Source: an uncultured Bacilli bacterium
GTDB taxonomy: Bacteria > Bacillota_I > Bacilli_A > RFN20 > CAG-826
Length of the DNA: 64,000 bases
Assembly: GCA_944363525.1 (NCBI GenBank)
Contig: CALVUF010000001.1
Coordinates: 304,497-368,496 of the forward strand
Reading direction: 5' to 3'
Position 1 is the stretch's first letter; the number at the start of each line of letters is the position of its first letter. Shown in pieces: positions 1 to 7,436 of the stretch. Under the pieces are notes generated by a model. The model was not told the DNA's origin. It worked only from the letters and a program-made list of their open reading frames with translations, and ran no database searches. The position numbers and the translations under genes were made by a program.

Positions 1-1245
1 ATAGCTAAGCGAGACTAGAATCTCCTTCGAAGGGGACTTAACCTCCCCGTAGGGGGCGGCCACCTCGATATCGGAGGTCTCGGCCAATTCGACTAAGAGT
101 TTCTTGACTAATTTAAGGGCTTCGAGCTGAGCTAAGGGATTGACCCCTTTGACGAAGCGGAGGGAGGAATCGCTGCTTAAGCCGAGTCGGGCCGAGGTCC
201 GTCTAATTGAAGCCCCGGCGAAAGAGGCGGCTTCGACGACGATGTTCTTGGTCTTTTCGTCCACCCGGCAGCAATCGGCGGTCATGATGCCGGCTAAGCA
301 CATGCCTTTCCCAAGGCTAGAGACCAATAGGTCCCCTTTCCTCAAGTCGTATTCCTTGCCATCCATGGCCAGGAACTTCCCTTCGTAATCGTCGATGACG
401 TCGAGTTTCCGCTCGGGAAGCTTATCCTCGTCGTACATATTCAAGGGCTGCCCGGTGACGAGCATGACGTAATTGCCGATGTCGACGATGTTGTTGATCG
501 GGCGGATGCCGCTGGCCATCAAGATCGATTTCAGCCACAAGGGCGAATCCTTGGTCTTGACGTCTTTGGCGACGATCGCTTGGAAACTCGGGCAATGAGG
601 GGTCGAGGAAGTGACGACGAAATCGGTCTTTTTATCGCCAAGTTCCTCCCCGACCTCCAGTTTCGGCTCGAGATTGAGTAAGCAGGCGACTTCCCTGACG
701 ACGTTATTCAAACTGTAGAGGTCGGGCCGGTTGGGCAAAAGATCCATATCGAGGATGGCATCATCATAGCCGAGTTTCCCTAAGGGATCCTCATCGCCCA
801 CTTCGAAATCCTCGGGCAATTCCTCGATGCCGGAACACTGATAGTCGCTTAGATATTTCTTATCGACCCCGAGTTCGTATAAGGCGCAGCACATCCCGTT
901 GCTTTCGACCCCGCGGATGACGCTCGGCTTGATCTCGATTTCCGGGAGTTTGGCCCCCGGCCGGGCGACGATGACCTTGAGCCCAGTCCGGGCATTGGGG
1001 GCGCCGCAGACGATCTGCTGGATTCCGTATTTCTTCCCTTCATCGACTTGAAGGATATGGAGATGGTCGGAATCGGGGTGGGCGAGGCAAGAAAGGATCT
1101 CCCCGACCACTAACCCAGAGGCGGCGGAAAGATGCTCGATCCCCTCGACCTCAGCCCCGGCGAAGGTCAGTTTATCGGCCACCATATCGGGGGTATAGCC
1201 GGTCAAATCGAGATGGGATTTCAGATAATTGAATGAGACTTTCAT
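1..1245 (-). CDS. pheT: phenylalanyl-tRNA synthetase beta subunit (partial, C-terminal part outside window)
   Basis: The reading frame starts at ATG 1245-1243 (MKVSFNYLKSHLDL) and stays open to base 1, giving about 415 residues. Complete bacterial PheT is usually near 800, so the second half lies beyond the window. Visible parts are the N-terminal start typical of PheT, an OB-fold tRNA-binding (EMAP-like) domain at about residues 40-150 (GEILSCLAHPDSDHLHIL, then IVCGAPNAR), and the start of the B3/B4 editing domain. PheT pairs with PheS to form the (alpha-beta)2 enzyme that charges tRNA-Phe. It follows pheS by 15 nt on the same strand and is therefore cotranscribed under the pheS T-box. Nothing unusual is seen in the visible part. 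Confidence 0.95.
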   Translation of the reverse strand, partial: MKVSFNYLKSHLDLTGYTPDMVADKLTFAGAEVEGIEHLSAASGLVVGEILSCLAHPDSDHLHILQVDEGKKYGIQQIVCGAPNARTGLKVIVARPGAKLPEIEIKPSVIRGVESNGMCCALYELGVDKKYLSDYQCSGIEELPEDFEVGDEDPLGKLGYDDAILDMDLLPNRPDLYSLNNVVREVACLLNLEPKLEVGEELGDKKTDFVVTSSTPHCPSFQAIVAKDVKTKDSPLWLKSILMASGIRPINNIVDIGNYVMLVTGQPLNMYDEDKLPERKLDVIDDYEGKFLAMDGKEYDLRKGDLLVSSLGKGMCLAGIMTADCCRVDEKTKNIVVEAASFAGASIRRTSARLGLSSDSSLRFVKGVNPLAQLEALKLVKKLLVELAETSDIEVAAPYGEVKSPSKEILVSLSY

Positions 1246-1260
1246 CGTTAAGCACCTCGT

Positions 1261-2295
1261 TTACTTGGAATAGAAAGGCGAGAGGAAGCGGAAATCATCA
1301 GCATAGAAACGCCGAATATCGTCGATCCCATAACGGAGCATGGCGACCCGCTCAACCCCGACGCCAAAGGCGAAGCCGCTCCAGATGTCCGGGTCATAGC
1401 CGCACATCTTGAGGACCTTGGGATTGACCATCCCGGCCCCGAGGATCTCAATCCAGCCCGAGCCTTTGCACATCGAACAGCCTTTTCCCTGGCAAGCGAA
1501 GCAGGAAACATCGACTTCGACGCTTGGCTCAGTGAAGGGGAAATAAGATGAGCGGAGGCGGATTTCCCGCTTCTCGCCGAACATTTTCTTCGCGAAGAGC
1601 TCTAAGGTCGCCTTGAGGTTCCCTAACGAAATCCCCTTATCGACCACCAACCCCTCGATCTGGGCGAATTGATGGGAATGGGTCATGTCGTCGTCGTCCC
1701 GGCGATAGGTTTTGCCCGGGCTAATCATCTTGATGGGGGTCAGCCCTTTCCGTTCGAGCATGACGTGGGCTTGGGCGGCCGAGGTTTGGGTCCGGAGGAG
1801 CTTGCCGCCTTTTAGGTAGAAGGTATCTTGCATATCCCGGGCCGGGTGATCGGAGGGGACGTTGAGCAATTCGAAATTATAGAGGTCGGTCTCGACGTCG
1901 CGGCCGGAGACCACTTCATATCCCATGTCGAGGAAGATGTCGGTCACCTCGTCGATGATGAGCCGGAAGGGGTTCTGATGGCCGACCCCGGCCCCGCGTC
2001 CGGGCAAGGAAAGGTCGATCTGCTCGGCTTGGAGTTTGGCCGAAAGGGCCGCTTCCTCCAAAGCCTGCTTCTTTTTCTCGAATTCGCAGGTCAATTGGCT
2101 TTTGGCCTCGTTGACCGCTTTGCCGAAGGCGGCTTTCTCCTCGTTGGGGATGGAGCGCATTTGCCCCATCAAGCCGGCTATCGCGCCCTTTTTGGCGAGG
2201 TAGGCGGCGTAGAAACGGTCCAATTCGACCGCCGTGTTGACTTGGCTCAGCTCCGCCAGCCCGGAGGCTAGGGTTTTCTCGATTGCAGTGTCCAT
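1261..2295 (-). CDS. pheS: phenylalanyl-tRNA synthetase alpha subunit
   Basis: This 344-residue protein has the normal length for bacterial PheS. The N-terminal ~100 residues form the coiled-coil arm. The class II catalytic core follows, with motif 2 around KTYRRDDDDMTHSHQF, the segment SYFPFTEPSVEVDV, and the C-terminal GFAFGVGVERVAMLRYGI motif 3. It makes Phe-AMP and transfers Phe to tRNA-Phe together with PheT, encoded immediately downstream. The ATG at 2295 is preceded by the segment AAGGAG, an excellent ribosome binding site. Its leader (2296-2521) is a T-box, so expression should rise when tRNA-Phe is uncharged. Confidence 0.97.
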   Translation of the reverse strand: MDTAIEKTLASGLAELSQVNTAVELDRFYAAYLAKKGAIAGLMGQMRSIPNEEKAAFGKAVNEAKSQLTCEFEKKKQALEEAALSAKLQAEQIDLSLPGRGAGVGHQNPFRLIIDEVTDIFLDMGYEVVSGRDVETDLYNFELLNVPSDHPARDMQDTFYLKGGKLLRTQTSAAQAHVMLERKGLTPIKMISPGKTYRRDDDDMTHSHQFAQIEGLVVDKGISLGNLKATLELFAKKMFGEKREIRLRSSYFPFTEPSVEVDVSCFACQGKGCSMCKGSGWIEILGAGMVNPKVLKMCGYDPDIWSGFAFGVGVERVAMLRYGIDDIRRFYADDFRFLSPFYSK

Positions 2296-2521
2296 CTTCG
2301 CTCCTTAAATAAAAATCGGCCCCGAGGGAACGGAATTACCGCGGTGCCATCCCGATTCGATCCCGTTAATGGGGGATCGCTCTCTATCCCGTTAACGCCG
2401 GGTACGGGCGGGTCTCCCCGCCACCCTCGGAGGTGAATTCGCGGAACTCCCCTCGGGTGGTCTCACTGTCCACCCGTCCCTGTAAGGGAAGTCGCCCCGT
2501 TACTGCTCCTCGTCTTTGGGC
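2296..2521 (-). promoter_or_regulatory. T-box leader controlling pheST
   Basis: On the minus strand the leader contains a T-box sequence at 2353-2338 (GGGATGGCACCGCGGT), close to the canonical GGGTGGNACCGCG, with A replacing G at the fourth position. It is followed by a short stem and a T-rich stretch just before the pheS ribosome binding site, as expected for the terminator/antiterminator switch. The 5' part has stem I features: GACGAGGAGCAGTAAC (AG-bulge region) and a GGGTGGACAGTGAGACC segment. A plausible specifier codon is UUC (plus-strand GAA at 2435-2437), followed by A. UUC codes for Phe, matching the downstream genes. A possible -10 (TAGAAT, 2533-2528) lies just upstream. Boundaries are approximate. 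Confidence 0.88.
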
Positions 2522-2548
2522 GAAGCCATTCTATCCTTTGGCTCGATT

Positions 2549-3220
2549 TTAGGGAAGAGCCAACTCCTTTTCCTCAAAAGCATAGAGATGGGGAAACTTG
2601 GCTTTGACGTCGAACCGGTGGAACCCGCGGATGAATAGTCTCAATAAGGAATAGAGGCTTGCCGGCCCCGACCAATAGGTTTGCTCCTTGCCTCTTATCA
2701 AGGAGGGCGAACGGAGACGGATAGCCGCCAGTTGGTCAAGCCGGTCGAGCAGACGCAGGAAATGGAGTTCCAGTTCGGCCTCTTTCTTGTTCAACGAACC
2801 CGAGAGCAATAAAGAATCGGGCATCGACCGGGCCAAGTCAGCCAGGTAATCCTCATAAAATGGATAGGTCGGGTTTAAGGCGAGTATCGAGGAATACCGG
2901 CTTTCGATCCGGTGGAACAAAGGGGCATAAGGCTCCAAGGCCTCTTTCTCGAGCAGCAATTCCCTGGTTAAACCGTTTAAAGCGGTAAGATCGGCGGCGA
3001 GCCGCTTCTTCCGAAGAACGCGGATCAAGCATAACGAAGCCGCGGCGACGAAAAGCAAGGAAAGGGCGAGGATGGCGATGGTCAGGTCGCGCGGATCGAG
3101 GAAGCGGCAATAGGAAAAGAAGGCGAAAGCGGATAAAGACAAATAAAGCCCGATCGAAGCGATGGCTAGTGGATAAGCCAAGTAACGCGATACGGGCTTA
3201 GGCAAGGTGGTTTTAATCAT
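2549..3220 (-). CDS. hypothetical two-helix membrane protein
   Basis: I do not recognise this 223-residue protein. Two hydrophobic segments lie at about residues 12-38 and 47-68, separated by a short loop (RFLDPRDL). They are followed by a basic patch (RVLRKKR) and a largely helical cytoplasmic-looking C-terminal domain of about 150 residues rich in Leu, Arg and Glu. A ribosome binding site (GGGGGAGAA) precedes ATG 3220. It lies downstream of a lipoprotein gene and a TrmH-like gene on the same strand and could be the last gene of that operon. Its stop codon lies just before the pheST leader. No conserved catalytic motif is visible. Confidence 0.7.
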   Translation of the reverse strand: MIKTTLPKPVSRYLAYPLAIASIGLYLSLSAFAFFSYCRFLDPRDLTIAILALSLLFVAAASLCLIRVLRKKRLAADLTALNGLTRELLLEKEALEPYAPLFHRIESRYSSILALNPTYPFYEDYLADLARSMPDSLLLSGSLNKKEAELELHFLRLLDRLDQLAAIRLRSPSLIRGKEQTYWSGPASLYSLLRLFIRGFHRFDVKAKFPHLYAFEEKELALP

Positions 3221-3265
3221 CGGTTCTCCCCCTTACTTAATAAGTAGGCGGGAAAACCGGAATCG

Positions 3266-4213
3266 TCACGCGTAAATGCCGGGAATCGTCGGCCCCGTCA
3301 CCCCCGAGAGGTCCAATGGCTGATAATCATCTTTGTCAGAAGGAGTCTCGACGGTGAAGCCATCATAGGCGAAATCAAAGCCGAACTTGGCATAACCGTC
3401 CCCGCCGGCGGAATTGACTGTTTCCGGAAGCCCCTCGATATCGATCAAAGCCTCGAATCCGCGGATGCCGTTCTCATCGAACTTCCACTTCTCGGAGTAA
3501 GCGTTGAGGGTGGCCGACGATAGCATATCCTCGATCTCGGTTTGATAATCGCCCATCGAGGAGAGGGCGGAGTCGGTGGTTTCCGACTCGACGACGGCAA
3601 CGATGTAATCAGTCAGATCATCGATGTCTTCGATCTTCAAAGTGAAGCTGTTGTCGGTGAGTTCAAAGCAATTGGCATGATTCGCATAGAAATCGGAGTA
3701 CGGCTCCGCCGACATCGAGGAGAACATCGAGCCAACGTCGATCTCCAACCCCGCCCCATCAGTCGGCGTGACGATCTTCTCCGGGATATCAACCCCGAGG
3801 GCGGTGCCCATGGTCGGCTGCAAACCGGTAAAGGAACTATCGGAAAAATCGAGATAGACATTATCCGCGTCCCCGTACACCCCAAAGGCGAGATTTTTAA
3901 TCGAAAGGGGGAACCCGGTCCCCATGTCGATCTCGATTGAACCCTTTTTGCCGTTGGACCCCGAGACGATGGAGAAATTGGTCCCGTCATAACGAAGATC
4001 GAGGGGAAGGCTTTGAACCTCGACGTCGTAGCCGCTTAAGCTGCCGAGGAGGCTCATCGGGGTCGAAGTCGTGATACGGATGCTGGTCTTCTCGCTCGAG
4101 CGGAGTATGGCTTTATCATAAAGGGCGAACACATCGCCGGCGCTCGCTTTCCCGCCCCGGTTGCAGCCGGCTAAAGCCAATAATGGAAGTAAAAGAAACG
4201 CGGATTTTTTCAT
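3266..4213 (-). CDS. hypothetical lipoprotein
   Basis: This 315-residue protein starts with MKKSAFLLLPLLALAGC, a type II (lipoprotein) signal peptide whose lipobox LAGC predicts lipidation at Cys16 and anchoring on the outer face of the membrane. The mature part (CNRGGKASAGDVFALYDKA...) is Ser/Asp/Thr rich with alternating polar and hydrophobic residues suggesting beta sheets. It loosely resembles LppX/LprG-like or DUF-type lipoproteins, but I cannot assign a family. ATG 4213 overlaps the stop of the upstream methyltransferase gene by 4 nt (ATGA), so translation is coupled. Function is unknown. Confidence 0.8.
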   Translation of the reverse strand: MKKSAFLLLPLLALAGCNRGGKASAGDVFALYDKAILRSSEKTSIRITTSTPMSLLGSLSGYDVEVQSLPLDLRYDGTNFSIVSGSNGKKGSIEIDMGTGFPLSIKNLAFGVYGDADNVYLDFSDSSFTGLQPTMGTALGVDIPEKIVTPTDGAGLEIDVGSMFSSMSAEPYSDFYANHANCFELTDNSFTLKIEDIDDLTDYIVAVVESETTDSALSSMGDYQTEIEDMLSSATLNAYSEKWKFDENGIRGFEALIDIEGLPETVNSAGGDGYAKFGFDFAYDGFTVETPSDKDDYQPLDLSGVTGPTIPGIYA

Positions 4214-4947
4214 AGGTTTTCATCCTTTCCGTTTAGGTAGGCGGCGTAATGCATCGCGATGCCGCCGGCGACGCCGACGTTGAGCGAATCGATTCCCACC
4301 ATCGATATTTTAATGTTGCTATCGGTTTGCTCAAGGATGGATTTCGCCACCCCCTTGCCTTCGTTGCCTAAGCCTAAGGCGAATTTGGCCGGGAAAACGA
4401 ACCCTTCCAATGGGCTTGCCCCCTCTAGGCAAGTCCCGATCAGGGTATAGCCGTTCTTCTTCAATAAGGCTAAGGCCTCTTCTTCCGAAAACCGTAAAAG
4501 ATTCAAGGAGAAAATCGCCCCTTGGGAGCTTTGGATGGCCTTGGGGTTGAAGTAGGAGCAGGTCCCTTCTAAGGCGACGACGTCATGGAAACCAAACGAC
4601 AGGGCGGACCTTAAAAGCGTCCCCAGATTCCCCGGGTCTTGGATCCGGTCAAGGAGGAGGACCCGCTTTCCCTGCAAAGGTCGGTTAATCGATAACTTTG
4701 CCACCCCGACGATCGGCTCGGGATGGAGGGAGGTCGACAGTTTTTTGATGATCGCTTCCCCCACTTCGTATCCCGGAACATCGTAAGGTTGTTCCGCGGT
4801 GGCGAAATAATAAAGGAGGTTTCCCGATTGGGCCGCCATCTCAACCAAGTGATGGCCTTCGATGAGGAAGGAAGCGGGCCCGCCTTTAGCAACAAGCTTC
4901 GCCGCCTCTTTGACTTTCCGATTGTCCTTACTGCTGATCTTTTCCAT
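4210..4947 (-). CDS. TrmH/SpoU family RNA 2'-O-methyltransferase
   Basis: I choose ATG 4947 (MEKISSKDNRKVKEAAKL), because the longer open frame upstream merely reads through the preceding gene. The 245-residue protein has an N-terminal substrate-binding segment (about 1-90) and a SPOUT methyltransferase domain. Motif 1 is RIQDPGNLGTLLRSA, motif 2 is GLGNEGKGV and motif 3 is DSLNVGVAGGIA, which form the knotted SAM-binding site. It should methylate a ribose in rRNA or tRNA. B. subtilis has a comparable gene (ysgA) beside pheST, which fits this position. It overlaps the upstream metallohydrolase gene by 20 nt and the downstream lipoprotein gene by 4 nt. The exact RNA target cannot be told. Confidence 0.9.
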   Translation of the reverse strand: MEKISSKDNRKVKEAAKLVAKGGPASFLIEGHHLVEMAAQSGNLLYYFATAEQPYDVPGYEVGEAIIKKLSTSLHPEPIVGVAKLSINRPLQGKRVLLLDRIQDPGNLGTLLRSALSFGFHDVVALEGTCSYFNPKAIQSSQGAIFSLNLLRFSEEEALALLKKNGYTLIGTCLEGASPLEGFVFPAKFALGLGNEGKGVAKSILEQTDSNIKISMVGIDSLNVGVAGGIAMHYAAYLNGKDENL

Positions 4948-5551
4948 AGTCGTGCCTGACGATCTTCTTCCGTAACCGCCAGTAATCCGGGCAATATTTG
5001 AGCACAATGGCATAGAATTTGCCAGAATGGTTCTTAACCTGGTCATGGGCCAATTCGTGGATGACGACCGAGTCGATGACTTCGGGCGGGAAATGATACA
5101 GCCATAAGGAGAAAGCCAAGGTATGGGTCCTAGAGGAATTGCTCCCGACCCGGCTATCCATGTCCCGGACCGCGACTTTATACGGGGTCTTGATTCCCAT
5201 GATCGGGGCATAATAAGCAACCCGGGACGAGAAATAAGCTAAGGCTTCCTTGGCATAGCCTTTCCGGATCGATTCCTCGTTATCCTCGGTCGGAACCTTC
5301 TCCCCTAAGATATAGGTGAACGGGCAGGCTTTTTCCTGATCCATCACCCGCCGATGCTTCTCAACCCAGGGCATCATTTTCGCGACCTGCGCGTCGAGAT
5401 CGGCCAAGCTGATCCGGGTCGGGACCGAGATCGAAAGGCTCCCGTCCCGCTTAATCGAAAGGCGAATGCCGGAACGGCGACGATAGGCGATGTGCGCCTC
5501 ATAGACGACGCCCCGGTAAGAGTAATTCCGACGCAATTCACGCATAACCAT
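4928..5551 (-). CDS. YgjP-like (DUF45) zinc metallohydrolase
   Basis: This 207-residue protein fits the YgjP/DUF45 family, a SprT/M48-like minimal metallopeptidase fold. The motif VVIHELAHD near residue 147 supplies two zinc His and the catalytic Glu. The downstream NHSGKFYAIVLKYCPDY matches the conserved H-x6-F-W/Y region that supplies the third ligand. The N-terminus (YSYRGVVYEAHIAYRRRSGIRL) is the usual beta-rich family start. Substrates of this family are poorly known. ATG 5551 is 10 nt after GGAGG. A TATAAT (5560-5555) overlaps this region, so a start at the second ATG (5545) is possible. It is divergent from the DUF523 gene and heads a short minus-strand operon. Confidence 0.88.
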   Translation of the reverse strand: MVMRELRRNYSYRGVVYEAHIAYRRRSGIRLSIKRDGSLSISVPTRISLADLDAQVAKMMPWVEKHRRVMDQEKACPFTYILGEKVPTEDNEESIRKGYAKEALAYFSSRVAYYAPIMGIKTPYKVAVRDMDSRVGSNSSRTHTLAFSLWLYHFPPEVIDSVVIHELAHDQVKNHSGKFYAIVLKYCPDYWRLRKKIVRHDYGKDQQ

Positions 5552-5582
5552 CTAATTATAGCCTCCTTTTGACTAACTAGTG

Positions 5583-5588
5583 TATGAT
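5583..5588 (+). promoter_or_regulatory. putative -10 element of DUF523 gene
   Basis: TATGAT matches the -10 consensus at five of six positions. The best start codon (ATG 5599) lies only 10 nt after it, and no Shine-Dalgarno sequence is present, so the mRNA would be nearly leaderless. No convincing -35 is seen at the right distance. Confidence 0.4.
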
Positions 5589-5598
5589 GGGCGACGCT

Positions 5599-6099
5599 AT
5601 GGAAAAGATTCTCATCTCCGCATGTCTATTAGGCGAGAAAACCCGTTATGACGGGGGCAGCAACCTCGTCGAAGGGCTCGCCGACTTCACCAAATTCTAT
5701 GACGTCGTGCCCTTTTGTCCCGAGGTCGAAGGGGGCCTATCGACGCCGCGCATCCCCTCGGAGATTTGCCGTTCGGCCGTCATCAACAAAGAAGGGACCG
5801 ACGTGACCCGTTATTTCGAGCATGGGGCTCATAAAGCCTTGAACATCTGCTCTTTCTTGGGCATCCGCCTCGCCATCCTCAAAGACGGCTCGCCCTCCTG
5901 CGGGGTCCATGAGATCCATAACGGGAAGTTCGATGGCCGCAAGATCCCGGGGATGGGGGTCACCGCCGCCAAGCTCCAGGAAAAAGGGATCAAGGTTTTG
6001 AATGAGGAAGAGGGGTTGGCCCTACTTTCGGAATTACTTGAGAAGCAAGCGAAGAAAGAGATGAAGCAGGCAAAGGAACATGGCCCGCGCCGAAAATAA
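5599..6099 (+). CDS. DUF523 (YbbK-like) protein
   Basis: The protein (166 residues from ATG 5599; an ATG at 5584 lies inside a likely -10 element) starts MEKILISACLLGEKTRYDG. It carries the DUF523 signature: SACLLG near the start, VVPFCPEVEGGLSTPRIPSE, and ILKDGSPSCGV. The conserved Cys residues (in SACLLG, PFCPE and PSCG) suggest a metal or sulfur site, but the family has no firmly established biochemical role. The C-terminal Lys/Glu-rich tail is variable. The gene overlaps the downstream ECF S-component by 20 nt, so the two are coexpressed. That may point to handling of the imported compound, which is inference only. Confidence 0.85.
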   Translation: MEKILISACLLGEKTRYDGGSNLVEGLADFTKFYDVVPFCPEVEGGLSTPRIPSEICRSAVINKEGTDVTRYFEHGAHKALNICSFLGIRLAILKDGSPSCGVHEIHNGKFDGRKIPGMGVTAAKLQEKGIKVLNEEEGLALLSELLEKQAKKEMKQAKEHGPRRK

Positions 6100-6577
6100 G
6101 ACCCAAAGGAGAATCAGCCTCCGCGACTGCGCCCTCATCGCCACTTTAGGGGCCTTGGCTTTTGTAGTCGGGGCCGTTTTCCCCATCCCCTACCCATGGG
6201 GCGGATACTTCAACCTCAGCGACGCCTTCACCTTAACCAGCGGCTTCCTCTTCGGGCCCTTAGTCGGGGCCGGGGTCGGGATGCTTTCCGGGGTTTTAGC
6301 CGACGCCGCCTCGGGCTATTTCGCCTTCATCCCCTTCACCATCCTCACCAAATGCCTCTTAGGATTAGGGGCGGGCCTTTTTCGTGAACATCGGATAATG
6401 AAGTACCTTAGCCCTATCATCGGCTGCGGCGCCGAGGTGCTTATTTACCTACTGGCATATTTGCTTCTATATGGGCCGGCGGGACTGGTCAGTTCCGCCT
6501 TCGACCTGCTTCAGGCCTATGGGTGCCTCTTGCTTGCCTTCCCCTTGTCGCGATTATTGAAGAAAGCCCTCCGTTAA
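6080..6577 (+). CDS. ECF transporter substrate-binding (S) component
   Basis: This 165-residue, very hydrophobic protein has about five to six membrane helices. The early segment RDCALIATLGALAFVVGA carries the Ala-rich helix 1 that docks to the EcfT coupling subunit, and PWGGYFNLSDAF and GPLVGAGVGMLSGVLADAASGY match the ECF S-component fold (PF12822-like). The G-x-L-ADA-x-GY segment resembles HmpT/PanT/YpdP-like members. It would bind a vitamin or precursor and use a shared EcfAA'T module encoded elsewhere, since no ATPase is nearby. Substrate is not determined. It overlaps the DUF523 gene, and its stop overlaps the convergent small gene at 6574 by 4 nt. Confidence 0.82.
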   Translation: MARAENKTQRRISLRDCALIATLGALAFVVGAVFPIPYPWGGYFNLSDAFTLTSGFLFGPLVGAGVGMLSGVLADAASGYFAFIPFTILTKCLLGLGAGLFREHRIMKYLSPIIGCGAEVLIYLLAYLLLYGPAGLVSSAFDLLQAYGCLLLAFPLSRLLKKALR

Positions 6578-6816
6578 AGCCCTTCGTCTTCCCGGTCGAG
6601 ATCCTCGACCTTTTCTTTTTCCAGCCCCTGCCGGGCCGAAGAATAGTAAAGTTGACCCGCCAAGGCGGCCGAAAGCCCCAACAAGGCATCCTCGGCCAAG
6701 CCGACGAAATCCTGGTTTAGGAAAAACCGGAAACCCCCGATGACCAAAAACGCCCCGGCTAAGACGAAGAAAAGGATCCGGCTGAGCCGCAGGTCCTTGA
6801 ATCGCTGTTCGTCCAT
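6574..6816 (-). CDS. small two-helix membrane protein
   Basis: This 80-residue product has two hydrophobic segments (about residues 13-30 and 38-57). An acidic C-terminal tail follows (EKEKVEDLDREDEGL). I do not recognise a family. Upstream of ATG 6816 the minus strand reads GGAGGGTAAAACG, a good ribosome binding site, which supports real translation. It lies downstream of the regulator/alpha-glucosidase pair, about 55 nt after the regulator stop, and converges on the ECF gene. Confidence 0.6.
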   Translation of the reverse strand: MDEQRFKDLRLSRILFFVLAGAFLVIGGFRFFLNQDFVGLAEDALLGLSAALAGQLYYSSARQGLEKEKVEDLDREDEGL

Positions 6817-6872
6817 CGTTTTACCCTCCTTACTGAATAAGTACCTAACAAAGAGGGAATCGTCACTGAATT

Positions 6873-7436
6873 TTATTGCCGTTCGCGGACATTCAATACC
6901 CGGTAAATCACCAGCAAGAGTCCTTCATGGGGGTCGCTCACATCGATTCCCCCGACTTCATATAGCCTTTTCAGCCGATAGGCAAAGGAATTCCGATGGA
7001 GGTAGAGGGCGGAAGCGGCCGCCATCTTCTCCCCCTTATGGTCTAAATAGGCGAGCCCGGCCTTGATCCATTCGTTCTTCAGATGGGAGAAATGGTCCAA
7101 GAAGGCGGCATAGAGGCTGAAGTTCCCGTATAAGGTATCGCGGAGGATGACTTCATCGGGCCGGCTGACAAGGCCAGGCGAGGAAACTAAGGCCGAGGAA
7201 AGCAAAGTCTCGGCGAGTTTGCCGGAAAGATTCGTCAAAAGGCCGGCGGCCTCGGAGAGCGAATCGGCCGCATAACCGCCTAATAATAAAGAAGCGGTTT
7301 CAAAACCGATGTCCCCTTGGTAGTAGGCGGAAACCTCATCAAGCGAAAGAAAAGCCCCCTTGAGGCGGAGTCTCGACAATGACGCGTTCAAAAGGGGCAG
7401 GTTCAATTGACTTTGGCTTTTGATATAGAGCCTCAT
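6873..7436 (-). CDS. PucR-family C-terminal helix-turn-helix regulator
   Basis: This 187-residue protein ends with a PucR-type DNA-binding domain (HTH_30). The segment AASALYLHRNSFAYRLKRL, about residues 140-158, is the recognisable helix-turn-helix core, followed by DPHEGLLLVIYRVL. The N-terminal part has no obvious sensory domain and is shorter than in classic PucR/CdaR proteins. ATG 7436 overlaps the stop of the alpha-glucosidase gene by 4 nt (ATGA), so the two are translationally coupled. I infer that it regulates sugar use and perhaps its own operon. No operator could be identified. Confidence 0.75.
   Translation of the reverse strand: MRLYIKSQSQLNLPLLNASLSRLRLKGAFLSLDEVSAYYQGDIGFETASLLLGGYAADSLSEAAGLLTNLSGKLAETLLSSALVSSPGLVSRPDEVILRDTLYGNFSLYAAFLDHFSHLKNEWIKAGLAYLDHKGEKMAAASALYLHRNSFAYRLKRLYEVGGIDVSDPHEGLLLVIYRVLNVRERQ

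Noticed and set aside
2305..2335. Inverted repeats in the pheS leader considered as a stand-alone terminator of an upstream gene
   Set aside because: They fit the terminator/antiterminator of the T-box directly before pheS, so no separate feature is needed.
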